Notes: generated from the letters alone by a model not told the origin. 64,000 nt of DNA from Leptothoe kymatousa TAU-MAC 1615 (GCF_018739865.1 NZ_JADOER010000002.1:146859-210858); one strand, 5' to 3'; shown: positions 10,436-19,671, counted from the stretch's first letter. Translations and numbers: made by a program.

Positions 10436-10711
10436 ATGTCAATTTATGTAGGCAATCTGTCTTATGATGCTACAAAAGATGATCTGATGTCTGTATTTAC
10501 AGAATATGGAACGGTCAAGAGTGTTCACCTCCCAACTGATCGTGAGACCGGTCGCATGCGTGGCTTCGCTTTTGTAGAAATGAGCAGTGATTCTGAAGAG
10601 ACTGCTGCTATCGAAGCACTAGATGGTGCAGAGTGGATGGGGCGTGATCTAAAGGTTAACAAGGCTAAGCCCCGTGAAGATCGCAGTGGTGGTCGTAAGA
10701 AAAGCTGGTAA
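10436..10711 (+). CDS. rbp: RNA-binding protein with a single RRM domain (Rbp family)
   Basis: Start ATG at 10436 follows GGAGAC seven bases upstream. The frame is open further 5' but lacks protein character. The 91-residue product is one RNA recognition motif: RNP2 is IYVGNL at residues 3-8 and RNP1 is RGFAFVEM at about 41-48. A short basic tail (KPREDRSGGRKKSW) follows. This matches the cyanobacterial cold-induced Rbp proteins, cytoplasmic RNA chaperones that in many strains are induced by temperature downshift. The glycine-rich C-terminus is short. Two consecutive hairpins follow the gene. Confidence 0.93.
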   Translation: MSIYVGNLSYDATKDDLMSVFTEYGTVKSVHLPTDRETGRMRGFAFVEMSSDSEETAAIEALDGAEWMGRDLKVNKAKPREDRSGGRKKSW

Positions 10712-10720
10712 TAGAGTTCA

Positions 10721-10770
10721 CATGGCTATTTAAGATCGACAAGATCGACTTTAAGCCATGTAACCTTTTT
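10721..10770 (+). terminator. Hairpin followed by T run after rbp
   Basis: The arms ACATGGCT / AGCCATGT enclose a partly self-complementary interior (GATCGAC repeated), followed by a T run. This is a plausible first terminator or 3' stabilising structure of the rbp transcript. Confidence 0.55.
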
Positions 10771-10796
10771 TAGTTCTAGAGGTTATCTCTAGCTGT

Positions 10797-10834
10797 GAGA
10801 GCTCAGGTATGTTTGCCTGGGCTCTCTTTTTATG
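10797..10834 (+). terminator. Second Rho-independent terminator after rbp
   Basis: The stem GAGAGCTCAGG / CCTGGGCTCTC (one imperfection), with a loop of about eight bases, is followed directly by TTTTT. It is a standard strong terminator. Confidence 0.75.
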
Positions 10835-10958
10835 GGCTACTGCTGCTTGCCCTAGGGTGGCGAACTTTTGGCTGACTGCTGTGCCCACTGCCTTGTGTGG
10901 GCCTATCGAAGACGATAAACCCTGGACCTAAGCAGCGCTCAGGCATCTCTAAAATTTG

Positions 10959-11453
10959 CTATTTCTCAGAGATGTCTGTATCCAGCAGATGAATTCTCTG
11001 CAGCTCACGTTCACCCTCCGCCTGATGACCACCTAACGGATGATGCTCATTGAGCCGAGTCTTTAAACGGCTGAAGTGCTTTTTATTATTGATGGGCATG
11101 TGGGGCGCAGGTAGCTCATCATTGGGCCAAGACTCCATATCACCACAGGAACATAGCCCTGCCACCGGCATCACTGCAGACATGGTCGTTGGAATACTGC
11201 AAAGGGCACAGTTTGTAATTTCCCAATGGGGGGATAGTAGCTCTTCGATGGTTTCGTTGGCACCATCTAGATAGCAATCGCGGCCATTTACAGCGATGAC
11301 CGCCTGCCAACAATCCTGAAAAGCGCGGCTAAATCGATTGCCCTCTAGGACGGGCACAGGACGTTGCGTAGTTTGTCCATTATTTAGGTGTATAGGCTTG
11401 CCTAGCTGAAACCAATAGGCCAAATACGTTTGTACTTCTTGTGGGGATGCCAT
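10959..11453 (-). CDS. Conserved hypothetical cyanobacterial protein
   Basis: 164 residues, soluble, starting with MASPQEVQTYLAYWFQLGKP and containing five cysteines in the middle (CALC, CSCGD), which could bind a metal. Composition and codon use are those of a real gene. The last ~45 residues are polar and charged. No family function is recognised. It sits alone between rbp (opposite strand) and cobU (same strand, 136 bases away). Confidence 0.65.
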   Translation of the reverse strand: MASPQEVQTYLAYWFQLGKPIHLNNGQTTQRPVPVLEGNRFSRAFQDCWQAVIAVNGRDCYLDGANETIEELLSPHWEITNCALCSIPTTMSAVMPVAGLCSCGDMESWPNDELPAPHMPINNKKHFSRLKTRLNEHHPLGGHQAEGERELQRIHLLDTDISEK

Positions 11454-11589
11454 TTGACTACCTCGTACTGTGAAACAATCTTGGCTACAGCACGCTGACT
11501 GTCATAGGTTAATCCTAGCGTTGTAATTTTAGAAGTCCCCAGACGTTAACCTATTTTCAAGGTCTGTGATGTCTGCACACGATCACAGT

Positions 11590-12138
11590 TCAAGGGCTTT
11601 TTTTTGGAAAGGGGGTGCCCAAGTGCTTCAAATCTAAGGCATAACCCCCTGTGATTAAATATACCTGGGTTGCAATTTGGCCAATTTGCCTGACTAAGCT
11701 TCCCAATCGGTCACGGAAGAGACGCCCTAGTGGATAGGCCGGAACTAGGCCCCAACCGGTTTCTTCGGCCACAAAAATGACATCACACTCAGCGGTGGCT
11801 AAAGCGGCTAAAAGCTCATCCTGGCTATGCTGCCACGCTGTGTCATCATCATCCAAAAAATTAGCCAGCCAGGTACCTAAAGAATCTACCAACAGGCATT
11901 GGCTATGTTGGCCCTGTTGAATAGCTAACGCTAGTTTTCTAGGAACTTCCTGGGTTTGCCATGTACTTGGCCGCCGCTGACGATGTTTCTGAACCCGCTC
12001 CTGCCATTCCGTATCTTCTGCTGAGAGGGTGGAGGTGGCAATGTAAATCACCGATTTTTGCATCTTGTCTGCCCAATGTTCTGCCCATTCACTTTTTCCA
12101 GAGCGGGCAGGACCGGTGACTAAAATCAGCTCAGCCAT
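11590..12138 (-). CDS. cobU: Adenosylcobinamide kinase / adenosylcobinamide-phosphate guanylyltransferase
   Basis: 182 residues, typical of CobU/CobP, which phosphorylates adenosylcobinamide and then transfers GMP in nucleotide-loop assembly of cobalamin. The P-loop GPARSGKS is at residues 9-16. The family motifs LLVDSLGTWLANFL and FVAEETGWGLVP (carrying the Asp/Glu residues) and the final LITGGYALDLK-type segment are present. The ATG at 12138 shares its A with the TAA stop of the upstream 46-codon gene (TAATG), so translation is likely coupled. No other cobalamin genes lie nearby. Confidence 0.95.
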   Translation of the reverse strand: MAELILVTGPARSGKSEWAEHWADKMQKSVIYIATSTLSAEDTEWQERVQKHRQRRPSTWQTQEVPRKLALAIQQGQHSQCLLVDSLGTWLANFLDDDDTAWQHSQDELLAALATAECDVIFVAEETGWGLVPAYPLGRLFRDRLGSLVRQIGQIATQVYLITGGYALDLKHLGTPFPKKSP

Positions 12139-12278
12139 TAAATCCAGTCATGGTTGTATTGGGTTTGACTGTAGTCAGAATTTAGAATTGTATACCCTCG
12201 ATATAGCCAAGACACAAGGGAAATGAATACCCCAAAGGCTGGTCCTGCTCCAAAAATAATTAGTTCAACGCCGCTCAT
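12138..12278 (-). CDS. 46-residue single-pass membrane peptide, coupled to cobU
   Basis: Short frame beginning ATGAGC at 12278. A GGGGA ribosome binding site lies about ten bases upstream. The product starts MSGVELIIFGAGPAFGVFIS, continues as one hydrophobic helix (about residues 5-26), and ends in a polar tail rich in Tyr, Gln and Asn (ending YNHDWI). Its stop overlaps the cobU start as TAATG. Size and design resemble the small thylakoid subunits of cyanobacterial photosynthetic or NDH-1 complexes, but I cannot match it to a named one. Hydrophobic composition, ribosome binding site and overlap together argue for a real gene. Confidence 0.7.
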   Translation of the reverse strand: MSGVELIIFGAGPAFGVFISLVSWLYRGYTILNSDYSQTQYNHDWI

Positions 12279-12393
12279 TGCATTGTCCCCAAGGTGACTG
12301 TGCCAATTATGATACTGGCCCAGTCGGGTTTACATCGGCGTATGCACTAAAAAAGGTGGGTCTAACGTATATATGTGTACGCAACTTGTCGCA

Positions 12394-13035
12394 TTAGTCG
12401 GCCGCTGGTGCCTGTTGTCTTTTTTCCATCCACCAGAATATGCCAAGCCACAGTAGAACGAGGAATAGGATGGCAACGGTAAATTGCGTAACCCAACTTA
12501 CTAGCGTTGCCAATGGAATTAGGCGACCTATGAAAAATGCCAGGGTAACCATGGTGGTACCCCATAGGCTAGCGCCTAACAAATTGCACAGTAGGAATTT
12601 CCAGTAGGGCATCTGGGCGATACCGGCCAAGGGGCCTGCAAAAAACCTTAGTAGTGCGACAAAGCGACCAAAGATGACGGCCTTGTCTGCATTTTGGCTA
12701 AACTGTTCGCGAATTTTGATTAGGTTGCTTTCGTCGATGCGCAGGAGGGTGCCCAAACGTAGTAAGAGCGACCAGCCCCCATAAAAGCCAATCCAGTAAC
12801 CGATACTGTCGCCGATGACGGCGCCTGCGATCGCGCTAGACAATACCCATCGATAGGCGAGTTCTTCACTACCGGCCAAAAAACCACCCACTAGAGTTAC
12901 CGTTTCACCGGGTAGGGGCAGCCCCATATTTTCAAGCATGATGCCAAAAAAAATGGTCCAGTAACCATAATCCTGCGCCAACGCTTGAATCGTTTCGAGT
13001 GAGAAGAAATCAAACGCGAATGGGACAGTGTGCAT
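12394..13035 (-). CDS. DedA/VTT-family membrane protein
   Basis: 213 residues with the DedA hallmarks: the re-entrant segment MLENMGLPLPGETVTLVGGFLAG at about residues 33-55, the conserved GRFVALLRFFAGPLAGIAQM segment near 121-140 with its arginines, and several transmembrane helices. DedA proteins are plasma membrane proteins proposed to flip lipids such as phosphatidylethanolamine or undecaprenyl phosphate, and they support envelope integrity and proton-motive force. It appears as a single gene, with the terminator of the next gene upstream. Confidence 0.93.
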   Translation of the reverse strand: MHTVPFAFDFFSLETIQALAQDYGYWTIFFGIMLENMGLPLPGETVTLVGGFLAGSEELAYRWVLSSAIAGAVIGDSIGYWIGFYGGWSLLLRLGTLLRIDESNLIKIREQFSQNADKAVIFGRFVALLRFFAGPLAGIAQMPYWKFLLCNLLGASLWGTTMVTLAFFIGRLIPLATLVSWVTQFTVAILFLVLLWLGIFWWMEKRQQAPAAD

Positions 13036-13203
13036 ATAGGTGAGTTTACGTTTCTTATATTTTATTTATTTTTCCTTCTTATTGGGGCGCTTCTCTAGCT
13101 AAAACCACTGATTTTTCTTACTAAAGCCCAGACTTTCACCACTTCTCTACACAAAATTGATACACGATCCGTGAAACTAATGCCGAATTTAGCCAAACGC
13201 CAT

Positions 13204-13229
13204 AAAAAAACCTCTCCGTCGGAGAGGTT
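13204..13229 (-). terminator. Rho-independent terminator
   Basis: A perfect stem AACCTCTCC / GGAGAGGTT with a three-base loop is followed by seven T on the minus strand. It lies about 50 bases after the stop of the coiled-coil protein gene. Confidence 0.88.
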
Positions 13230-13279
13230 CATCGCATATACGCAGTGATTATGAAATGCTTCGGATCAGCAACAAAAAA

Positions 13280-13837
13280 TTAGACCTCAGCAAAGCTAGC
13301 CATAGTGGCATTGCCTAACATGGACTGGGGAAATGTGGGTAAGTCTAGGCAATGCTGAGTGCGGCGGGTGCGCACTGCTAAGCGATAACTCACATTTTGG
13401 AGCTCAGCATTGAGCTGTCGATTTTCCTGCTGAATATTGGCAACCCGATTTTTTACCACCAACATACGCTCAGAAAACTTTTGCTTATAGATTTTTGGCA
13501 GTTCTTGAACGACCTGCTCCAACATGCGAGTACGGTCGGTTAGTTCACCGACAGTTTGACGCATCTGTTGAATTTCCTCATCCCGGCTAGAAATTTGCTC
13601 TTGGTAGAAGGCCACCTGCTTTTCTACGCCTTGCAGCTGTTCTCGTAAAGCCCGTACCTCAGCCTGATGACGCTCAGAAACATCTGGGGAAGGCAAGAAA
13701 TCCTGATTGCCTTTGACTAGGCGAAATAATTCTTGAGATAGCTGCTGCACCAGCTGGTCTCTCATATGTAATTCGTCCTGCAATCGTGCAATTTCTACCT
13801 GCGCATCAGATGTTTTTAACTGGGTCAGTGGGGCCAC
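13280..13837 (-). CDS. Coiled-coil protein, conserved in cyanobacteria
   Basis: 185 residues starting with GTG at 13837, behind AGGAGT seven bases upstream. Residues ~10-45 and ~57-150 are continuous heptad-like helix rich in Gln, Glu, Arg and Leu (EIARLQDELHMRDQLVQQLS; EEIQQMRQTVGELTDRTRML). A short non-helical C-terminus includes CLDLPTFPQSMLG. No enzymatic motif is present. It looks like a structural or scaffold protein such as those involved in cell shape or division, but no family name is secure. It ends at a strong terminator. Confidence 0.8.
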   Translation of the reverse strand: MAPLTQLKTSDAQVEIARLQDELHMRDQLVQQLSQELFRLVKGNQDFLPSPDVSERHQAEVRALREQLQGVEKQVAFYQEQISSRDEEIQQMRQTVGELTDRTRMLEQVVQELPKIYKQKFSERMLVVKNRVANIQQENRQLNAELQNVSYRLAVRTRRTQHCLDLPTFPQSMLGNATMASFAEV

Positions 13838-13971
13838 GTGATCACTCCTACAGTACTAACGATGACTTCTTAAGCGGTATTTCATGGGTCAATGTGCCCA
13901 CAAATTTAGCACCAATTCTGTAAATTGCAAGGGGTTTATGCTTTTGCTTTGTAATTTACTGCAAAAATCGC

Positions 13972-14011
13972 AAAAAAAGACGCCGTAACCAATACCAGAC
14001 GGTCACGACGT
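13972..14011 (-). terminator. Rho-independent terminator after rpsF
   Basis: On the minus-strand RNA, ACGUCGUGACC pairs with GGUUACGGCGU through 11 pairs including three G-U wobbles, followed by C and seven U. The wobble pairs fit only the minus strand, which identifies the direction. It lies about 150 bases beyond the rpsF stop. Confidence 0.7.
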
Positions 14012-14163
14012 TCATTTAGAAAAAATTACCGTTAATGTTCTCCGAAACTACTCGCCGATAAAGCGTTTAGTCAAATAATTTCCGATTACCAAAAGCGCAT
14101 CGGAGGCGAACATCTTCAAAAATAGTGGGATTCAGCTATGAATTAAACCGCTGAATCAGTTCC

Positions 14164-14508
14164 CTAGGAACCTAGCGGTGCTGCAGAAGACGGAACTTCA
14201 GCTTCAGCCGCTTCTTGGGGCTCATCTACTACCAACGTCAGGTAGCGAATCACATCTTCACTGAGACGCATATCCCTCTCCATGGGAAAAATGGTTTCTC
14301 CTGGAGCCTGATAATTCATCTGAATGTAAATGCCTTCGCGATAGCGATTGATTTCATAGGAAAGACGTCGCTTGCCACGGTGCTGAGTTTCTAGCACTTC
14401 ACCGCCTTTCTCTTGAATCATGCCTTGATACTTACCGATAGTATTATCAACGGCCTCGTCGCTGATATCGGGCCGTAAAATATACATGGTTTCGTAGAAA
14501 TTGCTCAT
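14164..14508 (-). CDS. rpsF: 30S ribosomal protein S6
   Basis: 114 residues. The N-terminus (MSNFYETMYILRPDIS) and core (RGKRRLSYEINRYREGIYI, then MNY) are typical of S6, the central-domain 30S protein that binds with S18. The C-terminal tail is acidic and alanine-rich (EAAEAEVPSSAAPLGS), as in many cyanobacterial S6 proteins. ATG at 14508 follows AAGGAGAA at good spacing. The gene is apart from rpsR here, as is usual in cyanobacteria. Confidence 0.97.
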   Translation of the reverse strand: MSNFYETMYILRPDISDEAVDNTIGKYQGMIQEKGGEVLETQHRGKRRLSYEINRYREGIYIQMNYQAPGETIFPMERDMRLSEDVIRYLTLVVDEPQEAAEAEVPSSAAPLGS

Positions 14509-14624
14509 GGCTTCTCCTTATGGACTTAAAGGCTTGGTTATTTCACCAAGCAAGGATTAACCATCATAGCAGTATGGCCAGCACAATTTTTTCCGTTGCC
14601 CGCATTTAGGGCAACAGAGCAACC

Positions 14625-15131
14625 TTAAAAGCGACCAATTTGCATATGGACGGCTTCAGAGATAGTAGGAATTTCTGGGTAACGGCCCATTATGCATTGA
14701 AAAATGGAGTAGCCAACGGCGGCGACACCACCAAACAACAGAACGTTGTAGAACGTATCGGTAATGAGCTCTAGACCCGGAACACTGATTAAATCTAACA
14801 GGATGCTACCGATAGAGATAATGAAGCCAATTAGAATGGCTTGCAGCGTGTTGAATCGAATGAAGTGACTAATATTTGAATTGCGCACCACTAAAAAGAA
14901 CAGTGCGAAAAATACGGCAATGGAGCCCAACCCAAAGGGGACCAATCCGTAGATAAACATAACTGGTGAGACCAGTAAAAATAGAATATTGCCAACGGGC
15001 GCTAATGCCGGGAAGTTGGAAATGAGCTTAAAGATTGCACCGCCGACAATAACCGCATCGAACAGTGGTAAAAAGTAAGGTAGGCAGCCCAGTAGCTTGT
15101 CAGAAGTGTCAGTTGTGCTACGCCAAGTCAT
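14625..15131 (-). CDS. Tic20-family membrane protein
   Basis: 168 residues with four hydrophobic helices (about residues 25-45, 48-75, 95-115 and 125-148). The N-terminal motif DKLLGCLPYFLPLFDAV and the segment HFIRFNTLQAILIGFI are those of the Tic20/Ycf60 family, the cyanobacterial relatives of the chloroplast inner-envelope import channel component. The bacterial role is unresolved. It is monocistronic by spacing (116 bases to rpsF). Confidence 0.88.
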   Translation of the reverse strand: MTWRSTTDTSDKLLGCLPYFLPLFDAVIVGGAIFKLISNFPALAPVGNILFLLVSPVMFIYGLVPFGLGSIAVFFALFFLVVRNSNISHFIRFNTLQAILIGFIISIGSILLDLISVPGLELITDTFYNVLLFGGVAAVGYSIFQCIMGRYPEIPTISEAVHMQIGRF

Positions 15132-15696
15132 AGGAATTCTTTGAAAGCGTTATTAACGAAGGCATGTTCTCAGCATAGCGCAGGTTTAGGGCGCCATCTT
15201 GATTTAGGAACCGTAGAACCAGTTGTAACGCTGTCCATCAGGCTGCTTTAGGCCCACGGCATCGCTCCAGGAAGCCATGGACTTCCATGGCTGTTCTACA
15301 CCAAAATATCAAGGCGACTTTTAGCAAATGCGTCAGGGCACTGGCTTAATCAAGCAGATGAGCTAGGTCTTGGCAAATGCCACAATTCAATAGTCACAAG
15401 GTCTAAAGGACTCTAAATTGGCAAGACGAAAGCCCATCTGGCACTGATATTGGGGGAGCTCGGTAGAGGATTCTAACCTTTGAGCACACCCCAACTTGCC
15501 TTCCCGTAACCGAGGCTCACCCGTGTGACTCGCCATCAAACAGCTAGAGCAAACCGATGTGGATGGCAGTACCTGATCGTTTAGCAGAACAACTAACACG
15601 CCTGACATGCCTCCTAGAACGGACCCTATGCCCATATTAGGCGAGGTATACGAAGGCGGAGTATAACTTTACTCAGTTTTTACGGGTAATGGTGTT
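15132..15696. other. Intergenic region between crhR and the Tic20-like gene
   Basis: About 565 bases downstream of crhR. Apart from one possible small frame (15387-15635, listed separately) it shows short dyads such as AGCCATGGACTTCCATGGCT at 15274-15293. A structured RNA is possible, but I could not match tmRNA, RNase P RNA, SRP RNA or 6S RNA signatures. Confidence 0.35.
15387..15635 (-). CDS. Possible small cysteine-rich protein
   Basis: 82 codons. The start could be the ATG at 15635 or an internal ATG shortly after, which has AGGAGG immediately before it but only one base apart. The product has a hydrophobic start (SGVLVVLLNDQ) and cysteines arranged CSSC, then single cysteines further on, which could form a zinc site. 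I recognise no family. Its open length is short enough that chance is a real alternative. Confidence 0.3.
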   Translation of the reverse strand: MGIGSVLGGMSGVLVVLLNDQVLPSTSVCSSCLMASHTGEPRLREGKLGCAQRLESSTELPQYQCQMGFRLANLESFRPCDY

Positions 15697-17100
15697 CTAT
15701 GAGGCTGGCGTTTCCATGCGACGGCGGCGACGGGGACCCCCGCGACGGTTCCGCTGACGGCGTGGTTCTTCTTTTGCCATGTACTGTTCCTTGTCGCTGC
15801 GCATCCAAGTAGGCCGTGTTTGGTCGTAGGCCATTTGTAAGGCGGCGGCAGCTACCGTATGGGGGTCATAGGTTTCGGTGAGCTGGGAAACGATGGGCAA
15901 AAAGGAGGCCAGGCGCTCGCTGGTGACCGCCTCTTTCATTTGGGTTTGTAATTTTTCAAGGGAGCGAGCGGCAATTTCCGCCCGTGTTGGTACCTTGCAG
16001 AAGGTGAGTTCCTGCTTGAGGTGCTGCTCGATTTGGCGCACCTGATATTTTTCTAAAGGATGCACAATGGATACGGCTCGTCCTTCTTGACCTGCCCGTC
16101 CAGTACGACCAATACGATGCACATAGCTATCTAAGTTGTCAGGCAGTTCGTAATTGATCACGTGGGTGAGGTTGTCCACATGGATGCCTCGAGCCGCAAT
16201 GTCTGTGGCCACAACCCATTTCACTTGCCCTTGCTTAAACCGCAGCAATAGCCTTTCGCGTTGGGCCTGGTTTAAATCGCCATGGTATTCATCCACACTG
16301 TGGCCAGCAAACTGGAGCTGACGGGTTAATTCAGCGGCGGTGCGACGAGTTCTTACAAAAATAATGGCGGATTCTGGATCTTCCATTTCCAGAATCGGCA
16401 TCAGGGCCCGAGGTTTGCTCCAGCCGGGGGGCACAACATAGGCTAGCTGAGAAATTCTCTTAGGCGCAGTATTTTGTGCCTTAACTTTGACGGTGACGGG
16501 AGACTGGAGGAACTTCGCTGCCAGTTCGCGCACTGTGGGCTCCATGGTGGCGGAGAAAAACGCAGTTTGCCGCTCTGCTGGGGCGTGGCTCAAAATGTTT
16601 TCTACATCCTGAATAAAACCCATGTTCAGCATTTCGTCGGCTTCATCCAAGACCATCCAGCTCAACTGATCGAACTTAAGACCGCCGCGGTTGAGTAAAT
16701 CTAGGATGCGCCCTGGTGTTCCTACCACCATGTGAACTCCACGTCGCAACTGGCTAAGCTGTCGTTCGATGGACTGCCCACCGTACACAGGCAAAACATG
16801 GAGTTGAGGACTATGGCGCAGGGTCTGTACGGCTTGACATACCTGCATTGCTAGCTCACGGGTAGGGGTGAGTACCAATGCCTGTACCGCCCGCTTGTTG
16901 ATGTTAATTTGCTCCAAAATGGGCAAAGAAAAGGCGGCGGTTTTGCCTGTTCCCGTTTGCGCTAACCCCACGACATCATGACCGGCAAGCATGTGGGGAA
17001 TGGCTTGCGCTTGAATTGGAGTCGGCTCCTTAAAGCCAAGTTCCTCTAGATGTTGAGTTTGAGGGTCAGACAACCCAAGGTCAGCAAAAGACAATGTCAT
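15697..17100 (-). CDS. crhR: DEAD-box RNA helicase, CrhR type
   Basis: 467 residues. All helicase motifs are present: Q-motif region FKEPTPIQ, Walker A AQTGTGKT (47-54), PTRELA, DEAD (152-155), SAT, ARGIHVDNL and HRIGRTGRAG. The tail is basic and arginine-rich (RRQRNRRGGPRRRRRM) and would bind RNA. CrhR in Synechocystis is a redox- and cold-regulated helicase that unwinds and anneals RNA, encoded downstream of rimO. The same rimO-crhR order is found here with a 67-base gap. ATG at 17100 follows AAAGGAGA, a strong ribosome binding site, so crhR may be translated independently of rimO. Confidence 0.95.
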   Translation of the reverse strand: MTLSFADLGLSDPQTQHLEELGFKEPTPIQAQAIPHMLAGHDVVGLAQTGTGKTAAFSLPILEQININKRAVQALVLTPTRELAMQVCQAVQTLRHSPQLHVLPVYGGQSIERQLSQLRRGVHMVVGTPGRILDLLNRGGLKFDQLSWMVLDEADEMLNMGFIQDVENILSHAPAERQTAFFSATMEPTVRELAAKFLQSPVTVKVKAQNTAPKRISQLAYVVPPGWSKPRALMPILEMEDPESAIIFVRTRRTAAELTRQLQFAGHSVDEYHGDLNQAQRERLLLRFKQGQVKWVVATDIAARGIHVDNLTHVINYELPDNLDSYVHRIGRTGRAGQEGRAVSIVHPLEKYQVRQIEQHLKQELTFCKVPTRAEIAARSLEKLQTQMKEAVTSERLASFLPIVSQLTETYDPHTVAAAALQMAYDQTRPTWMRSDKEQYMAKEEPRRQRNRRGGPRRRRRMETPAS

Positions 17101-17167
17101 TTAGTCTCCTTTCGAGGTCATTTAAGACGGACAGGTGGGCCAGTAAAGGCGGGTAGACAAGGGAAAT

Positions 17168-18526
17168 TTAGGAAGAAACGCTCACGGACTCCCTGGTTAG
17201 CAGGGATTTAGCCGAAAGTACGGTGCCAAATAAGTCATAGGTATCAGCTCCAGTAATCTCGATGGGAACGATTTTGGCGAGGGCAGGCGCACCTTTGACA
17301 TAGACCAGACCATCCACATCTGGAGCAAACCTTGCAGAACGTCCGATACATTCACCCTGGCTAGGACTTTCTTGCTCAATGAGAACATTCACGACCTGAC
17401 CAATTTGCATTTGGTTTCGTCGGAAGGAGATCTCCTGTTGAGTGAGCATCAGTTCTTCCCGACGCTGATGCATGATCTCTGGATCAACCTGATTTGGGAG
17501 GGTAGCGGCTATGGTTCCTTCTTCGGCCGAGAAGGTAAATACACCAACGTGGTCAAACTCATGGCGCTGGACGAACGCTTTGAGATGTTCAAAATGTTCG
17601 TCGGTTTCGCCAGGAAAACCAACGATGAATGTGGTGCGCAATACGGCATCTGGCAATTCTTGCTTGAGTCGTTGGATCACATCATCGTTTACGCGCCCTT
17701 GCCATGGACGATTCATGGCTCGCAAGATCTCGGGATGGGAGTGCTGTAAGGGCAAATCTAAATAGGGCAGAACATTGGGGGTGCTGCGAATTGCTTCTAG
17801 TACTTCGGAGGTGAGCCCGGTGGGATAGGCATAGTGCATGCGCACCCATGGCACATCGACTTCACCCAATGCGCGCAAGAGCTCAGCGAGCTTTGGCTTG
17901 CCGTATAGGTCAACGCCATAGTTAGTGGTGATTTGCGAAATTAGTACCAGTTCTTGTACGCCCTCTGAAGCTAGCTGATGGGCTTCTGCCACGATAGATT
18001 CGATGGGGCGAGAACGCTGATTGCCCCGTAAATGGGGAATGATGCAAAAGGCGCAACGATAGTCACAGCCTTCTGCAACTCGAATGTAAGCTACCCCTTC
18101 GCTGGTGGTGCGGTAGCGGGGAACGGTTTCGTCGGCGATGTAGGTCGGCTCTGCGGAAATGGCTTTTACCCGCTCACCGGCTTCCGCCCGTTCGATTACG
18201 TTAACGATGCGATGGTAGTCGCCTGTGCCGATGAGGGCGACAGCTTCGGGGATTTCATCCAATAGCTCGGACTGAAAATGCTGGGCTAAACAACCTGTGA
18301 TAACAATCTTTTTGTCGGCCTCCGCTAGCTCCACTAGGGTTCGTACCGATTCCTTTCTAGCTTCTTCAATGAAGCTACAGGTGTTGACAATGACGTAGTC
18401 AGCAAGCTCCTCGTTGGCATCTACTTGATAACCCGCCTGAACCAATAGGCCCAGCATATGTTCAGTATCAACACGATTTTTCTCACAGCCAAGGTGAGAA
18501 ATAGCGATGGTTGGCTTATGAACCAT
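17168..18526 (-). CDS. rimO: Ribosomal protein S12 methylthiotransferase RimO
   Basis: 452 residues. RimO adds a methylthio group to Asp88 (E. coli numbering) of ribosomal protein S12, using two 4Fe-4S clusters and SAM. The N-terminal UPF0004 domain has its three cluster cysteines ([19 protein letters not shown]), the radical SAM motif is CDYRCAFC, and a TRAM-like C-terminal segment runs from about residue 380. It lies upstream of crhR on the same strand, as in other cyanobacteria. Its 5' region faces the divergent btpA. Confidence 0.96.
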   Translation of the reverse strand: MVHKPTIAISHLGCEKNRVDTEHMLGLLVQAGYQVDANEELADYVIVNTCSFIEEARKESVRTLVELAEADKKIVITGCLAQHFQSELLDEIPEAVALIGTGDYHRIVNVIERAEAGERVKAISAEPTYIADETVPRYRTTSEGVAYIRVAEGCDYRCAFCIIPHLRGNQRSRPIESIVAEAHQLASEGVQELVLISQITTNYGVDLYGKPKLAELLRALGEVDVPWVRMHYAYPTGLTSEVLEAIRSTPNVLPYLDLPLQHSHPEILRAMNRPWQGRVNDDVIQRLKQELPDAVLRTTFIVGFPGETDEHFEHLKAFVQRHEFDHVGVFTFSAEEGTIAATLPNQVDPEIMHQRREELMLTQQEISFRRNQMQIGQVVNVLIEQESPSQGECIGRSARFAPDVDGLVYVKGAPALAKIVPIEITGADTYDLFGTVLSAKSLLTRESVSVSS

Positions 18527-18864
18527 AAAGTCTTATGTGAGGGAAAATAGAATGTTAGTCTCCAGAGCAGGCGTTGCGATCGCACGGATGACTTAACACC
18601 TTACCCTACCACTTTTGATCAGCCAAGAACTACCAAGGAATGGCCACATGTCTTTGACTATCAAGTCACAATCGGGCAGCGATTGTTTTTGCCTGGTTGA
18701 GGAAATTATAACATAACTATACAATTCTGGGGGCTTTCCCGATGGAAGGTTCTTCTATATCCCTTAGAAGGTTGATCTGCCCTACCTTTGATGTTTTCTG
18801 TGGGTATAAAAAATGGGTAGATCAACCACATAGTTAAGATCCCGCAATATGTCTTGGAGCCCCT
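18527..18864. other. Divergent promoter region of rimO-crhR and btpA
   Basis: About 340 bases with an A/T-rich centre near 18700-18730. It should carry both promoters. In Synechocystis the rimO-crhR transcript is under temperature and LexA control, but I could not identify a clear operator here. Confidence 0.45.
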
Positions 18865-19671
18865 GTGGAGTTAACGACACTTTTTAAGACCCCCAATCCT
18901 GTCATTGGCGTTGTTCATTTATTGCCTTTGCCCACATCTGCCCGTTGGCAGGGGTCACTGTCGGCGGTGGTGGAGCGAGCGGTGCAAGAGGCCGTTGCTT
19001 TGGATTCGGGTGGGGTGCACGGCATCATCATCGAAAATTTCTTTGATGCCCCCTTTACGAAAAAATCTGTGGACCCAGCGGTGGTTAGTGCGATGACGGT
19101 GGTGGTCAGTCGCTTGCGGCAGCTGGTGACCTTGCCCATTGGGATTAACGTTTTGCGTAATGACGCCCGCAGTGGGCTAGCCATTGCGGCTTGCACTGGC
19201 GCTGAGTTTATTCGTGTGAATGTGCTGACTGGGGTGATGGCTACGGACCAGGGGGTGATTGAAGGAGATGCCCATAACTTGATGCGCTATCGGCGAGAGC
19301 TAGGGGCGGACGTTAAGGTGCTGGCGGATGTGCTGGTAAAACATGCGGCTCCGGTGGGGGCTTTGCCGGCTGACACGGCGTTGGCGGATGCGGTGGCGGA
19401 TACCATCCACCGGGGGTTGGCCGATGGGGTGATTGTGTCTGGCGTGGCCACTGGGCAGCCGCCTAGCCGTGAAGATTTGGCTCGGGCAAAAGCGGCTGCG
19501 GGGGCAACGCCCGTTTTGGTGGGCAGTGGTGCCACTGTTGGGAATATTGCGGGGCTGATGCAGTCGGCGGATGGGGTGATTGTGTCGAGTTCGCTGAAGC
19601 GTTGGGGGCAAATTGAACAACCGATTGACCCAAACCGTGTGGGGCAATTTGTGGATGCCCTGGCATTTTAG
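18865..19671 (+). CDS. btpA: BtpA-family photosystem I biogenesis protein
   Basis: 268 residues of a predicted TIM-barrel. It begins with the BtpA signature NPVIGVVHLLPLPTSARW, and HGIIIENFFDAPF and GAEFIRVNVLTGVMATDQG follow. BtpA is a peripheral thylakoid protein needed to stabilise photosystem I reaction-centre proteins in Synechocystis, especially in the cold; related archaeal and bacterial proteins are of unknown enzymology. Translation starts at GTG 18865 behind TGGAG. The VKOR gene follows 260 bases later on the same strand. Confidence 0.93.
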   Translation: MELTTLFKTPNPVIGVVHLLPLPTSARWQGSLSAVVERAVQEAVALDSGGVHGIIIENFFDAPFTKKSVDPAVVSAMTVVVSRLRQLVTLPIGINVLRNDARSGLAIAACTGAEFIRVNVLTGVMATDQGVIEGDAHNLMRYRRELGADVKVLADVLVKHAAPVGALPADTALADAVADTIHRGLADGVIVSGVATGQPPSREDLARAKAAAGATPVLVGSGATVGNIAGLMQSADGVIVSSSLKRWGQIEQPIDPNRVGQFVDALAF

